DNA of 64,000 nt from Pelecanus crispus (GCF_030463565.1 NC_134649.1:134001-198000), one strand, 5' to 3'; shown: positions 24,101-39,100, counted from the stretch's first letter. Numbers and translations: made by a program. Notes: generated from the letters alone by a model not told the origin.

Positions 24101-27100
24101 ATGAGCTATAGAAATTCCTTCCAATCACAACTATTCTGTGACTATTGTTGTAGATTAGTAAGCGAGCCCTTACCTGGGTTTCATTGAAGTCTTCCAGGAT
24201 ATAGCCAGCTCCTGCTCGCAGCTGCTGTGCTATGTAATGTTTGTCATACGGAGTCATCTCTAAAAATTCTAGAGCAGAAACAGAAAGTTCAATTTTTGGC
24301 TATAATCTATCTGCTTATGTCCATACACTCCTCAGTCTAGAGAGTGCTCATATCCATTCCAGTAAGGGACCCCAACCTTTCTCCCAAGAATATCTAGAGA
24401 AAACCCTTGGAAGAGTCACAAAAAAAAAAAAAAAAAAAAAAGAGCACAGAAAGAGAAGCACAGCACTGGCCAAACTAGCCAAGTGAGCACCTTGTCACTT
24501 TTTTCATGCTGCAGTTCATTGCATGAAACACACCCCTAGCAAAGGCAAACTGGAGCAACCCATTCATGCTTTCGAGTCCTATGTTTCCCAGCACTATCCC
24601 TTATCTCTCAAAACCTTCCTTCTCATATTATACTGAGACTGCTGTTCTTGCTAATTTTCACACCTTTCTTAACTTGCTGAATAGCCCTATGATCATCATT
24701 GAGGTTTGACACATTTCGGGCTGTAAATTCTCTAAAGCAAAGACTGAGTCTTAGGTCCTTTCTGCAAAGGATTAAAGAGCAAAAGGGTAAAACAAGCACT
24801 CACACAAATACCTGATCAGACAACATCCAGAGTTTTTCCTAAAGCCACAGCATTCCACTTGGAAATGGAATGGGTAAGATTTGCCTCACCTTCTTCCTCC
24901 TCACTGCTCCCTGTGGGACCATCTGATGGCTTCTGGTGATTGACCAATTTGTCACTGGGTGTTGCCATGGTGAGGAGAAAGGCATAGCCCAAAAAGAGGG
25001 TCTTATTTTGGGGGAAGGGTCCGTGATGGTCTTCCAGTACCGGGGGATCTACAGCATCTACACCTTCACAGGTGCTTACAAACTCTCCGGCTCTCACAGC
25101 CCCTGCAGAGAGACAGAAGCACTGTAAGTCTCAAAAGTCAGGTTCAGCACAAAGACCCTGGGTAAGATTTGGGATATGTTCAACTTCAGTTATTTTACTG
25201 GAGGAGGCAGAGGGAGGCAGGATAGGGTTAAGATTACACTAGGATAGGTAGGGATCTTTTACCCTTCTGGTTGCAAAGAATCTTCAAATCAAAACCTGAG
25301 TGACTAATGGGACAATGTTTGCCAGTCCATCAACATCCTGAAACAACACTGCTCTGAAGGGTCCCTTTAACAGCTAGGCATTTCAGGACTGACTAAACAG
25401 ATAAGAGTAAGAAAGGAGAGAGGCAAATCACAACATTAAGGTAAGAACATTTCTAAAATGCAGAACTGAAAAGATAGCAGGTAAGTAAGTACTCGGCCTA
25501 TGCTAAAAATATCTCTGGCTGCTGAATGCATCCAGGGAGAATCAGTCTCAAATCCTGCAGGGCAAACAAGCAATCTCATCTACTTTTTGCTTATGGGAAG
25601 TGGAAAGATTAATTACAGAAATACCAGGGAGGAAAAAAAATAGCTGAATGCAAATTTAAGAGCAGAAAATAAGGTTCTCACCAGGTTTTATCATTGCTGA
25701 CTTGCGGCCACGTTTAGCTGGGGATCTCTCATCTTCAGAAGCAACAAGTTTCCTTTTCCCAGACAGTGTGCCTGGTGGGATGCGTGGACTCTCCTGCCCT
25801 TTACGAGTGGGAGTTGTGCTGCTGCTGGAAGTGCTGGGAGAACCAAGGTTACTACGTCGTTTCCGCTTCCCCTCCACAAGATTATCTGTAATATAGTACG
25901 CAGAGATTAGTCACTGGCTGTCACCTAACTCCACGAGCTTTCACCCCACCCATATGTACAGAGGTGGCTAAACTCAATAGTACCTAGAAGGCATACACTA
26001 CCACCCTCTGACACAGAAGAGCAAGAAAAAAATCTCTCACTTGTGTATCTTTCTTCTCAAGCCCTGTACCCCACCCGTCTCTTTTCCTCCCAGCACTGCT
26101 GAAGAGTTTGTATCATAGCAGCCATCCATGTGTAAATGAGTACAGCAAGCATCGCTGTCCTAGAAGCAGGCCACTCTCCACAAACCAGTCAATACCACTA
26201 AGTCTGAGCGAGACATGAAACAGGAAAAGCATCTCAAAGATCCCATTATAAAGTACCAAAAGCATTGTTGAATACCCAGAAAGATTTAAACATGGGTAAT
26301 TCAGGTCAGGAACTAGAAGCATCTCAAAGGCACAAGATGCAGAACAGCACAGCCAGCAGCTCAACAGCACCTCCCCTTACCAAGACTGATGTCAGCTGCT
26401 TTGGTCAGGGGGGTGACAGGTTCATAAGGACCTAGCCCAAACTGCTCCCGGAGCTTATTTCCTTGTTCCAGGGACAGGATAACAGCCATTCGTTTGTACC
26501 ATTTCCTCTGGCCTTCCTTTTCAATGCAATAGTATAGCTCTCCAGACTCCTTCCGGTGTCCCTTCACCACACCTGACAAGACAGCAAATAACACCTGTTA
26601 ACCAACTATACCCAGACTTGTCATCCTCCTGAACAAGCACCCATCTCCCATTGCATTCAGCAACTCAGAAAAGTCAAGGATGGAGCTCAAGCACTGCTCT
26701 TACCTGCACTGAAGTACTCATCTTCTGAGAGTGCGGTCACCTCAGTCTCCAGCGGGATAGGATCACAGAGTAAAATATCTTTTCCTAGCACATCACATTC
26801 ATATCCATCATCAAAGAGCAGCTTGTACTTTCCTGCTCCAACATCTTGGGTAATCATCCCGGAATAGAAGTACCCATTTGAGGACCACTTTGCTACAACC
26901 CTGAGGCCCACAAAGCTGTTCCCAGAGGATGAGTCTGCACAGTCCGAAGGACCAGTCACCACTTGTAATGGGATTTCTGGAGAGTCACTTCGACGTAAGG
27001 CACAGAAGCCAGAAGTGTCAGATTTCTCCCCTCCCTCTGGCAGGCGAACTGAACGAGCAAATGATTTCTCCTCAGGTGATGCTGTAGTTGAGAGATCCTC

Positions 27101-30100
27101 CACACCTGGCAGTCCAGCTAAATCTCTGTAGAAAAGAGAAAAGCAGTCCCAGAAGGCAAGAAAGAGAAAAGCACTCCCAGAAGGATCAGGAAGAACAGTT
27201 ACTAAACAAAGAATACTTGGACGAGATGCTTGCAGCTGCTACATGCTATCACCAAAAACTAGCTCCTGGCATATTCAATACTCCTTTTTCTCTGTCACAT
27301 TAAGACAGCAGCTCCCCATCCTCTTCCTTGGCAATAAATTAAAGTTACAGTCTCCTTTTTCCAGGGTACCTTGTTCCTGTTGTTCGAGATGGTGGGCGAC
27401 CTCTTCTTCCTCGCCCACGAGGTGTCACAGGTGCTCTGCCACCCTGACGAGTGCCAGGCATAGAGTCCTCCTCTTCCTCACAAGGCAGTGCTCCTGTCTG
27501 GCTAACTCTGAGTGGAGATGCTGGCTGACCAGATCCTTTCCTAGGGCTAAAGCATTTATGAGTTAACTGCTCTGAAAAGAGAAGCCAGTTCATTAGGATC
27601 CCCCATTTTCTCCATGATCTCACAACTGGTCAAGAAGTTTGCCTCATCACTGCTAAACTGGCAAGAGCTTAGGCAAAGCAATGCCTCACAAGGAAACAAA
27701 CTACTCCTTTAGGAAGAACAGATGTGAAAGCAAAGACTATCTCCTAATTTCTGTTCATCCAGCCAGATCCTTCCCAGAAAATTCTTGGTTTAGGGTCTAC
27801 CCTGCTTCACACTCCACCCAAGCCAGCTGTTCACTTCTGCAAAATATCTGTTCTTCCTTTCCCAAGGCTCTGCACGTACCTTAATTTTCCTAAGACGCCT
27901 CTGCCAATGGGTAAAGCAAACTCTCCGGTTTCTGTCCCACATGCTTTCCCTTTGACAGCTCCGGTTCCTCGCCCTGAGCTGCTGCTGCTGCTGTGTGTGG
28001 CAGAGTGACCACTGCTTGCTCCGCTGGATGTACGGTGGAGGCTTGAGGCCTTAGATGAGAAGGAGCTGACATCACCGAGGTCCCCCGAGGTCAGTGATGA
28101 GCCCGCTGCAGTTCTAGAGGAGGATGTGTCAGTCTCGCACTCCTGGCACTCCACTACAGGCTCCTCAGTTTCCTTACGGGAAAAAAAAAAAGAAGAAAAG
28201 AAAGAAAAAAAAAAAAAGGTTTGTAAAAGGTGATGTACTTGCTAGATGGAAGCTCTACAATCACCAGGAAAAAGCGCAGACAAATTGAGACCACATTCAT
28301 GAAACTGAAGGTAGTCATGCAGGTTTGAGTCTGGACTGGTCAATGGTAGGCAGTGTGTCTCTCACTGTAGGCCTGTAGCTGCTCTAGAAGTCACATTAAG
28401 AAATCGGTCAACAGGACAGAGCTTGATTGGTATCAAATCAGTCTGGCTTTGAGTAACTCCCACCCCTGGAGAGCGCAACAAATACACGAGACACTGGCAG
28501 CCTTTGGTTACTAATAATCCAAGATCAATTTCAGACAGCTAGTCATTTGGAGTCATTAAGGTTTTATGGATATTAAAAAAATGTATCTACAAAATAGTGA
28601 TATCAAAGTTGGTAGATAAATTGGAAATGGGTATATGATTGTGATTACACAACCTATGTAAGCACATTTCAGGAAACTTAATTCTCTATTTTAATGTTAC
28701 AATAAGCAATTTCATGTGTAGTATCAGGTGTGAAAGTATAAGCTTTGCACTGAACTAATTTATCCTTTGATGTCATTACTCATTGTAACAACACAGCACA
28801 AGACTCTTATGGTATTTGTAGCAGAACAGGAGTAACATTTTATTACTAGCAGGCTGATATGATTACTGTGCACATCAAATCAGCATTTGCCAGCTATCTT
28901 TAGAGATTCCCTAAAAAATGTCCAATTAATGAATGGACGTACACCAACACAAGTGTACTAACAATAGGCTTGTTTATTTTTTGCTTTTAAGTTGCTTTTT
29001 GTAGACCTCTTATAGATTCTGGTCCGCAGGACTCAAAAGAGTGAGGTTAAAAATGACAGAGCTGCAAAACAGATTGAACTACCTTACCTAGTTCAATTTT
29101 ACAGGCAGAAGTGATTTTTGCTTACTAATAGAATTTCTGCCCATTCTGAAATCTCTCTATTCTGACAAAACCCCAAGAAATTTAAACAGTCAGACGTACA
29201 TAGTAAAGTCCTTTGTTCAGTTTTTTGGGAAGAAAAAAAAAAGTCAGCGTCTTCAGAATACAGTAAGGGTCATGAAATACACCAGCAACAAATATACAGC
29301 TTTCACAATGCACTAAATGGTCTACGTGTTTGCTCACGAAGAAAAGTCTGTCATCACAGCACGCTGACTTGTTCGCTCAACTCATTTTCTGCAGCCACAA
29401 CACATTCTCACTTTAATTAATTTTATTTTTCAACCAATGTATCATTACATTTAGCCCTCAAAACAGAAACTTACCTCAACTACCTTTCGTTCCACCTCTG
29501 CATCATTTACGTAATAAACATCTGTTATGACACGCGTAACAACAGTGCGCACTTCTCGAATAGTTCGCATGTGGCGATGCTGAACTCGGCCTTTGGGTGG
29601 GTGAAGAAGGTTGAACTCCTCCTCTCCCTGTAATAAACAGGACAAATTAAAAACAAAACAGATGACGAAAAGCAAATAATTTCTGGGTAGAGCTATCTCT
29701 GCAGTACAGTTTCTTCACACAATATTCAAGTACTGGCATAAGGAACCTTTCAGCATCTTGTTACAAATTAGATTCAACACCACAACAGACCCTAAACAAG
29801 GGAGAACTGAACACATTCTGCTGAGTTGCTGACAGGTAGAGGAAGGGAAATCACAGCAGTCCAAGGAGGAAACAGCAAACTTGCTTAGCATGGCTTCTGA
29901 TACTCTTCCATTCAGTGGACGCTCAGACATATCACATCAACATTGCACTGCATATTTCTGGCCCTGTTAATCTCCTGTTTCCCTAATCTCCTATTAGAAG
30001 ACACACTATTCTTAACTCAAGTTTTAAAAAAAAAAACCAAAAAAAACATTTTTCTAGTCTTTGTGTTCACAAGAAAATATACAAGCTGTAACTGCAAAGC

Positions 30101-33100
30101 AGTGATTTTTCTTGAGTCTGCAATACTTCCTGAAATACTAATTCAAGGTTACTCATCCTGTTAGAACATTTTTCTGGAGGAGCTCTCCCTTCCTGTGTTT
30201 ATCCATTAACATTGGACGGAGGGGCAGAACAAGCTGTCAGAAATTGGTTGGTGCAAAACAGAAGGCATCAAACCCTTAATTCAAAATTTCATGCAACTCC
30301 CAGCTCCATCCAACAAAAAGTGGAAATTATTTTACAGTGTTAACTGCATCTGGACACACACAAAAAACCCCCCCCAAACCAACCAACCAAAACTTGTCAT
30401 ATCTTTTCCAGAAAATAAATACGGAGACATTTACTTCCCAAACTTATGTTGCCCACTGAGTATTGCTACCTTAGCAGTTGTGCACAGTTGATACAGGAAA
30501 GCTTGCAACATTAACATCTGAAAGTGATCTTTTGGCTTTTTTTGACAGAGAACCTACTGTTAAGTGAATTTACTGGCTCAAGGGGTACCTCACTGTTCTA
30601 AAGCAGTAAAATTAAATACAGGCAGCCTTCATCCCACCTGACTGTGCAGAGAGTCCGTGTCCTCTCCAGAGGCGTTCACAAGCTTTTCCCCACTCTCCTC
30701 AGTTTGGACGTTTGCATCTTGTCGCCCAGGTCTTTGCCCAGACATACTGGTTCCCACCTCCACCTGCCTACAGGTTTCTTCTGACGTTTGTGTTGCTGTT
30801 GTAACAGTTGTTGGGGTAAAAAGACAGTCTGCTGTAGTTTGAGTCCCTTTATTCTTGGTGTTTGCCCACCTCTCTCGGCTTTCATCAATTTTAACAGCCT
30901 TACTTGGTTTCTTCTGCATTCTTCTCCCTTCTTCTGTCTGAGTGCTTACAGTACCAGTCTCCACAGACTCCCCATCCTCTGCACCAGAAGGTTGTTGATG
31001 GCAGTCCTGCTGCATCCTCTGAGGAATTAGGACCTGTCCGCCACTGTCATCTGCCTTGTGTTGCTGGTACTGCCAATGACCGGGATTTTTATCTAATTCA
31101 ACGTCGTCTTGCGTGCCAGGAAAACTGAAAAGATTCCCCCTGCAAACCAGTTATATACAGATCAAAATTATTGATTAAGAAAGCAAGACAGCCAATATGC
31201 TGCCACTGAAGTGAAAACACTATAAAAAAAACCCTGGCAGTCATTCAATTGCTTCTTAAGATTGCACAGAACTCGGTAAGTCTCAAATTATAAAATAACC
31301 TTTCAACATCTCTCAACTGTGTCACATGGTAGCAAGAAGAATGGGGGACACCTGTAGAGAACTAGGTGCTTTTCCAAACACTAATAAAGCAATCTATACT
31401 CCACACGTCAGGCACCGGCTATGTAACATGCTTCTGGAAGTCATGCCGTCTTTAGGTTGCTACAGGCTGCTTCAGCACTTCATTGGCTTGAAACTGGTAA
31501 TCACACCTAGCGAGAAGAGGCAGGACCATCAACACAAATGCTGTCTAACGTTTTTATTAGAATTTGTCTGCCCTGTCAAAAGCGTTATCAGGTACTACAT
31601 GGGGCTGTATACTGAGCCTTACTAGAAGTATACATTTGGCTTCCCTTGTGTACTTGAGGACTTTGAGGAGTGACCGTCTTCCGTTCTGTCTGTGTATCGC
31701 CCAGCACTGGAACTCCCTATTCACTAGTCTTTAGTATAACTGTTCAATGCTCTTGAAATATAGGTTACTTTTTCTCCACAGACCAAGACCTCACTGCCCC
31801 GTCAAAAGATAGAATGGAAAACACTGAAGAAGCAGATTTCTACACCCGGTTCTCCAGCCAGCACCCTTATCACCGTAAGATATGCAGCAGTACAGTCCTT
31901 TTCAAAGCAACCAGAAACAGCAAAAATTGATGGACTTGGAAGGGAGACAATAGCAGAAACAACAACAAACACAATAGGTCAGAAGATCTTGGAACAGGAG
32001 AAAGAAAAGGTATTTCAACAGCTGTAAGTATGATCTCTCAAGCCCCAGATTTTACCGAAGCGTATTAGCCAGCTGGAATCACACTGCTGCTCAGTCAAAA
32101 AGGTAAGTCTGATTACCATGTGAGATACAAACATACAGTACTTATTATACTTACCCCATTGTCCCCAACCTTCTAAGTCACCCAAAGACAATGACTTAGT
32201 GCAATTTCTTTGATGTAGAAAATGCACATGTGCATATAAATCCAACCAGGACTGGCAGGCAAAGACTGTGAGGAGTTACCTAAACGGAGAAGTGGAAAGA
32301 CCATGACCTCTGGCCTCATCCTCTCGACGAACTTCACAGACACGACTAAACACAGATGATGCTTTCTGGGAGCTAGCAGTGCAGATTTAAAACAAACAAA
32401 CAAACAAACAAAAAAGCATCAGGGAGTGAGAAAATCCCTTATACAGAAAAACAAGAGTTGTCTAGTCCCTTGGGAAAGCAACAACTGGTATTGAGCTTGT
32501 TGACCTATACAGCCACAGAATGAGTGAGATGGCCAGTCTCAAAGGTCAAGAAAAAAGCTGCAATTGCATAAGCATTTCTGTCATTGCTCCAGACACCCTA
32601 ACAGCCAAGAGCAATGTAATAATTCCAGAAAATGTAGTGCGGAAAACTGCAGTGCCAGCAGGAGTTTCACCACCTACTACTTCTGGTACCCACCAGAGGA
32701 CACAATTAGACCATTCACGGCTTACTTCTCAGGATTTTCATGACACTGCAAAAATACTGGGAGTCACAGTCATAAAGCAGACCCTGAGAGATCAAGTTCA
32801 ACCTATACCTAGAAAGGCAACCCATCCTCCACCAGTGAGGAATGACTGCCACTCATCCTCAGCACTGAGGTATGATTACCATCCAGCATGCAAACCTGTG
32901 ACAGGAGATACTGAGTTTATTTCAAAGGTCTCTCACTCCTTTAAATCATTATACTTCACTCAGATGACTACCGGTCACTTTCTTCTGACTCAGATTCTTA
33001 TTAGTACTTACAACCCATACTCCCCAAAAGCTAAAATCAAGCAATGCTAGGCATTAAATGTGAGATCAGATAGATACATACAAATCAAAAGACCAAGGGA

Positions 33101-36100
33101 GTAACTTCTATTTTGGTCAACACGTTAAACCGTGATTTCAGTATATCAGTGACGTGGTTATGTTTCTATCAGCTTCATATCAAAAAGAGAATTCTCTTTC
33201 AGAAGTCCTCAGAGATTCTTTGCAGAAAATTGCACAATAAGGGAAGAAAGCAGAAAGCCATGTATTTGAAATTTAAGAGGTGGACAGGGCAGACTTGTAT
33301 TTCAGGCTACACAAGACATGAATTTCTGCTTTGACTACAATCAGGAGGCGGCAAAATGCTGATACTAGTAGGAAGCACAAAGCCCGTAGTGAAAGAGCAG
33401 GTGGGGCACCCACCTTGCCTATGTACTTAAAACCTGCTGCGAGAGCTAAAGAGTTAATGTTGTAGCTACTACTAAAAGCATTCCCTGCTTGTGTCTCATT
33501 TTTTTTTCCCCTGCTGCTGGTAACGAGTGGAAAAAGGACCTACCCACACCTTTGTATTAACTCTGCGCAGCAACAAGCCCAGTTACCTGGCAGCAGCTCC
33601 AGCAGCGGCAGAGGATCCATCTTTCCTGTCACTGCCTGTAGGCTCTGAAACAAGAAGGAAGGGAAGGATGATTTCGGTGTCACCTGAACAGACTCTCCTG
33701 CCTCCCTTCCCAGCCCCCCCCACTCAGCAAAGAGAGAGGTTGAGTAACGCTGGGCAAAGGGTGCCCAGGCCTCCCTGCCCAACATCTCATCACAGACCTG
33801 AGTTTCTACAAGTTTTAGACTATTAGACTGAACGTCACTGTTCTGATTAAAATGCTGTCAAACTTTTTTGGCCAGATTATACTTTTAAAATCTTTTCCCT
33901 CCCAATATAATCAAACTCCACTTCCTGTCCTGTGATGTTGCTACTATACAACACGTTTTTCAGTCTGCTGGAAATAACTTTCCTCACAACAGAGGCCTCT
34001 CCTCTCGCTCCATCCTTGCTTAGAGCATTGCAGAAACAGAGAAACAAATTTGAGTGACACTGCCCAAAAACAAAAATGAGAAAAATTACAGATACTCAGA
34101 GACTGTCTCGGGGAATGCCACAAAGAGGTTCTGAGTTAGGGCTGAGATCTAGTAGGATTTGTAAGTTTCGAGGTTTCATCCTCTTACTTTCCAAGCTGAA
34201 TGGCAGGGATTCCTCGCTCCCATCATTCACAGGAGTAACAAGGTTCATTCGCAGAGAGAGTTTTGCATCGGCCTCAGGAACCACACGAGAATCTCCTTTC
34301 TCACACACTTCTGACACATCGGCTGATACCATTGCACTTTCCACGGTGACATTGTTGGTCCCCATTGTGCCTTCTGCTGTCACATCACTAGTTGCTATAG
34401 TGCTGTCTGGGCAACTATCATCCACTGAAAATAGGAAAACAAAAGTAGTAAGCCAAAAAGTAGCTACGGTCATTCACACTGTTGGGGTTCAGGTCCCAGT
34501 TCTGTTCTGAAGATGCTTCCCTGCACGCATTGTTAGTAATAATGCAGTAGTGGAAATTCCTATCTAGAGTTCTCAAGCATGAAAGCTCTGTAGCACAGGT
34601 ATCATCCTAGTACTTCACTATTACCCAAGCAGAAATACACACTTCCTTTCATCCAGCAAATGCAGGGTGTTGTTTTGTGAACCCAGCAGAGAAAGTCCTC
34701 CTAAAAGGTGATGAATACTAGGAACAATCTTCTTTTAGTCTAAGCTCTTCCAGTACTAGGAGGGGTCTTTTGCATTCTTTAATGGATTTCTATGTGGGAA
34801 CGCAATGAGTGCAAGGAAGACACATTCCATACCACCCCATACTCAGGGAGCAAACACCTTCACTAGAGACCGAGGACAGAACATAACAAGGAAAGCGTGG
34901 AGAAGGGATGAGACCTCCCCATAGAACAGCAATTTTTTTTTTTTTTTTGCCAAGGTAGGTTTGAGTTATCCCATCAGATCCTGCACCAAGAATCAACAGC
35001 TTCCGAACAGGCTTTCACTGCAGAACGGAACCATTTGGGTCAAACTCACCAATTGGTGTGCTGTGCCTTCTGGGTCCCATTTTAAGCTGGCCAACAAGAG
35101 GTGGCGTTATGCTGGTCAAGGGCTGAATGACATCACCCTCCTTCGGCAAAGTAAAATGAAATGGTGTTCCTAAAAGACACACAGCGCCAGGATTAGTAAT
35201 TTCAGGGGACGACTTTGGTCCAAATACCAAAAGCACAGGTTCACTGCGCTGTGGAAATGGGGAAAAGCACAACCCTGGTGCTGTCCTGTACAAAACCCCT
35301 GAATAGTTACTGGTTTTAGGACAGCTGCTCTACCTGATCTTCCTCACATTTTGCGTGGAAAATCTCTCTCGGTGAAAATCTGGGCTGTGGTCAACTTAAT
35401 GCAACTGTCCCCAGGTGCTAGATAAAAGTGAGACTAAATAACCCAACACAAATAGGACTTTTACAGAATGCAGCTTTGCTTCAGAAATGCTCAGGATTTT
35501 CCACAGAAAAGGGAGATGAGGCCAGAAACAGAAATGAAGGTTAGGACAGAAGTGAACTGGCAGAGCTATGTGTTGCCTGAATTAATAACCTGAAACTTTC
35601 ACAGAATGATGCTTTATCATCAAACAGCCTTGGATAAAAGGTCAGCAGTTACACTTCAGATAGCGCCTATGAGCCTGAACAATTAGTAGCAGTCAAATAA
35701 GGGTTACACAATGACAGCAGAAACTTGCCTTGAGAGTAAGCTTAAGAGAAATAACAGATACTGCAGTTTCATAACCAGCTGCAGGCTGCCACCAGAAGGG
35801 CTGGCCCCATCCTCCTGTCCTCCCCAATACTTCTGCCCCTTCTCGTGCAGGCTCCAGCACAAAGGGTCTGCAGGGTCTGCAGGCTGAGGTAGCCTATCCC
35901 ATCAGGGAAACCACACCTTGGTGGATTTACCATGTGTGGATCTTGCAGGATTTAACAGATAAAATACATTAAAAACCTCGTAAAATGCTCCCTCTTTTTG
36001 CCTCACCCCATGCCATTTATTTGCAAACCTTCAACATCACATATCAGTAATTTGCAGGCTGCATTGTTTCCAAATTGCATAGAAGTATTTAGCAAAACTA

Positions 36101-39100
36101 ACAGAATAACCCTTTCCTCCCCACACTGAGGTCAAAATAGGTTTTCATCATCTTTGTGACTATCCTTCCTTTTTCCTAAAACTGTATTTGTTATTTGGAT
36201 TTCATTCAAGATATTACTCGAATAATGCAAGTCACAAGTTACGTAACTCCTGAATTTTAAGAAGCATGTATTAAAAAAACCCCAAAACTAAATAGTATTG
36301 GAAAATTGTTAGTTAAGGTCATGAGAACACAAATTCAAGTTACTTACATTCAAGAGCTAGCACTACATATTCAGATACAACTTTTAGTTATAGCCAGATG
36401 CAGTGCATCATTCTTCAGTTACACAAGATGCTGACATATGATTTACACAACTATCTTGTGGCAAAAGAAGCCATAAACACATGACAAAGACATAATCCCC
36501 TCACAGAAAAAAAAAACCACTAGTGAAAAGCCATCTATTGTCCATTTGAAAACCATCACCTGTCCTGTTGTCACACGTTTTAAAGATACGGTTCAGCAAT
36601 TGCAACATCCTTGAGATCAACCTAAGGACTTCAGCGTATTTTTGCAGTGAGTAGGTATTTCATAGTGCAACGGTACTCACACTTTGTTGGTACACCATAT
36701 ATCAAAACTACCATTCCTCACAAACACCTTATGAATGCCTGTCATATCGTGACCTATAGCAGATCTCCATTTAAAACATGTTTTATTTAAAAACTAAAGT
36801 CTTTAGAACTCCAGTGAATTTGGATCAATTTAGCTACCACAATCCCTTCTAGCCTACAAATCCACATTTGGCAGGCTAATAACAAATGATCAAAAGAATT
36901 TATGAAGGGATCAGCCTGCATTTTAGTAGGAGATAATCTAGTTACTAAACCAACAGATACCTTTAGAGAAAACAAACAAGCTTTCACACTCACAAGACCT
37001 GAAAAAAATGTGTACGTCTGAAAGCTTAATTACTTTCACGTAACTGCACCAACTGCTGTAACAATGAAAAAGTTTAATTCTGTCTACAAACTTTTCTTAT
37101 GTCCTTAAGACCTCATCCTATAACATTTCCTTTTATCTTTCAGCATCAAAAAATTGGATCTTTCTTTGTCCCACTTTGTCTCTCTCAGGTTTGCTAATGT
37201 TAAGGTATACAAGTTTCATTTGCTTGGGTAACACTTTCACAGGGAGAGTCGGATGTTTCTAGCGCAGTGCGGATGGCAACTACCAGCACCGCACAAAACT
37301 GCACCCTCATAATGGAAGGAGACAAAGCAATCTCCCAACTCTGCGTCAAACTAAGTGAAGCAGAGCTATCGTCCTCTTCTAGATGAAAAGGTAAGTCCCA
37401 CCGCCTTTTCTGCATACTGTGATGCTTCTTGCACACCACTGCTACCACACGGATGGCCAGCCTGCAGCTCTCAAGCAGTTCAAGCACAGCTCCCTCTGCT
37501 CTAGTTCTTCTCTCCTATCACCTCTGCAAGGGATGTGGCACATCTACTGCTGCTTTCAGCCACATGAAGATCTACAGAGAAGGCTAGCAGTAGGAGATGG
37601 CCACTCTATTTTCTCTGCATACAGAAGGCAGGGAAAAAACCCCAAAACCACCACACCAAAGAAACCCATGACTTCTACTTAAGAACTTTTGCTTACCCTT
37701 TCAAAAAGCCCTTTCTTAGCTCTGTTTTTAACTCACCAGCATGACTATTTAATAGACAGGACAAAAGCTTGATTACATACATTTTCTCCATTGGTAATTC
37801 CTATCTAGCTGTGATATATCAAAAGGACCCCACTAGAAAATGAGAAACAACTTTACTTCCAGAAGTTTCCAGATTAAGAATCATCACTCTAGCCAGGCCT
37901 CTTGTTGGAAATAACTATTATGAGAACAAAGCTGCTTTAAGAGACGAGGAATGCTCTAAAGCTCTTCATGTCTTAAGAACTGAGTGATGGTAAGAGAACA
38001 AGTATCACTCTACATACTTTTCCACCATGCTTCATAAGTCTGAAGACAGCAGGCAGAACATCTCAAAAGCCTGAACTCTCTCCTAACACAGATCAGCCCT
38101 TTAGTGTAATACAAATGCGCAAGACAACCACCAGCATTAATTTCCGAGTTCATTTTCTCCAAACAGTGGCTTATTCTTCTCTTTCAAAAGTAAACCCAGC
38201 CAAGTGTGATGTGTTTAAGTTGCATTTAGATTTATCTAAGAAAAAAACATTTCAAGTACAATGTAACAAGGAAAACGTTACCTCAAGTTAAATGCAATTT
38301 CATTCGCGCTCTCTTAAAAAGTAAGTTTTGGATTGTGAGCTCCGCGAAAGGCCATACCGAAGTGGAGCGTAACATTCAACCTTGTTATGCAACTACAGCT
38401 ACTCATCTCTCTCATCATTTCAGTAGTATACTGCCAAACATACTATTTTATTTAATAAAACCTACACTGTTCTGAAGTTCAAAGACCAGTACTGTTCTCT
38501 TGATTATGCTAAACTGTCTTAAGAAATACGCAGTCCCAACATACCAAATGCCCTGGACTTGTTCATAGACAAGTTAATTTGAGATCACAAAATGCAATGG
38601 GATCAGAACACCTTTGAACTTCCTGACCAGTATTTTAGCCAGATCGCCTCAAAGCATTGTTTTCTATATAATAAAACTTTTTTTCTTCTTTCAGTTAAAG
38701 GAAATTAAGAATACTGTATCTAAAACTTCATCATTCAACTTCACGTTAAATAACATTTGAGCTCCTGCAATGTTTCCCTAATAGACTTAATAGAAGGGAG
38801 ACAGATTTTCTGATACTAGTATCGAGTTCCTTTATTCTTGCCACATGTAAGTTTCTACATAAAATTTAAAGTTCTCAGATTTTAAAGTTTTCAGAATTAG
38901 GGGGCATCAAATGAAACTAACACCTGGTGAAATAGAGCTGATTTTTTACCCATTGTATATTAAGCTGTCAAACTTCCTATTACACAAAGCTTTGAAGCCT
39001 AAAAGTTTACAGAGGTTCAAAAAAACACACACGGAAATTCCACGGTGGGTGAGAAAAACACACCTATCCAAGATATCAAAAACCAAAGATGTCACTTCAG

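Larger units (their letters stand above)
21176..25102 (-). other. TP53BP1: TP53BP1 exons 23-27: tandem BRCT domains
   Basis: Five exons (24890-25102, 24174-24268, 22962-23161, 21975-22120, 21176-21363) encode the C-terminal 280 or so residues. BRCT1 starts at [15 protein letters not shown], with [13 protein letters not shown] and HIWVHDSC, the conserved W-x-x-D/S type BRCT core. BRCT2 starts at [17 protein letters not shown] and ends with [17 protein letters not shown]. The protein ends KYKHDYVPH and stop (21178-21176). These domains bind p53 and phosphorylated H2AX. Confidence 0.95.

Noticed and set aside
27547-27623. Extension of TP53BP1 exon 19 upstream, using an earlier TTTTCAG acceptor
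   Set aside because: Phase from exon 18 would meet a stop. The acceptor at 27548-27547 restores the conserved GKLSPRKG junction.
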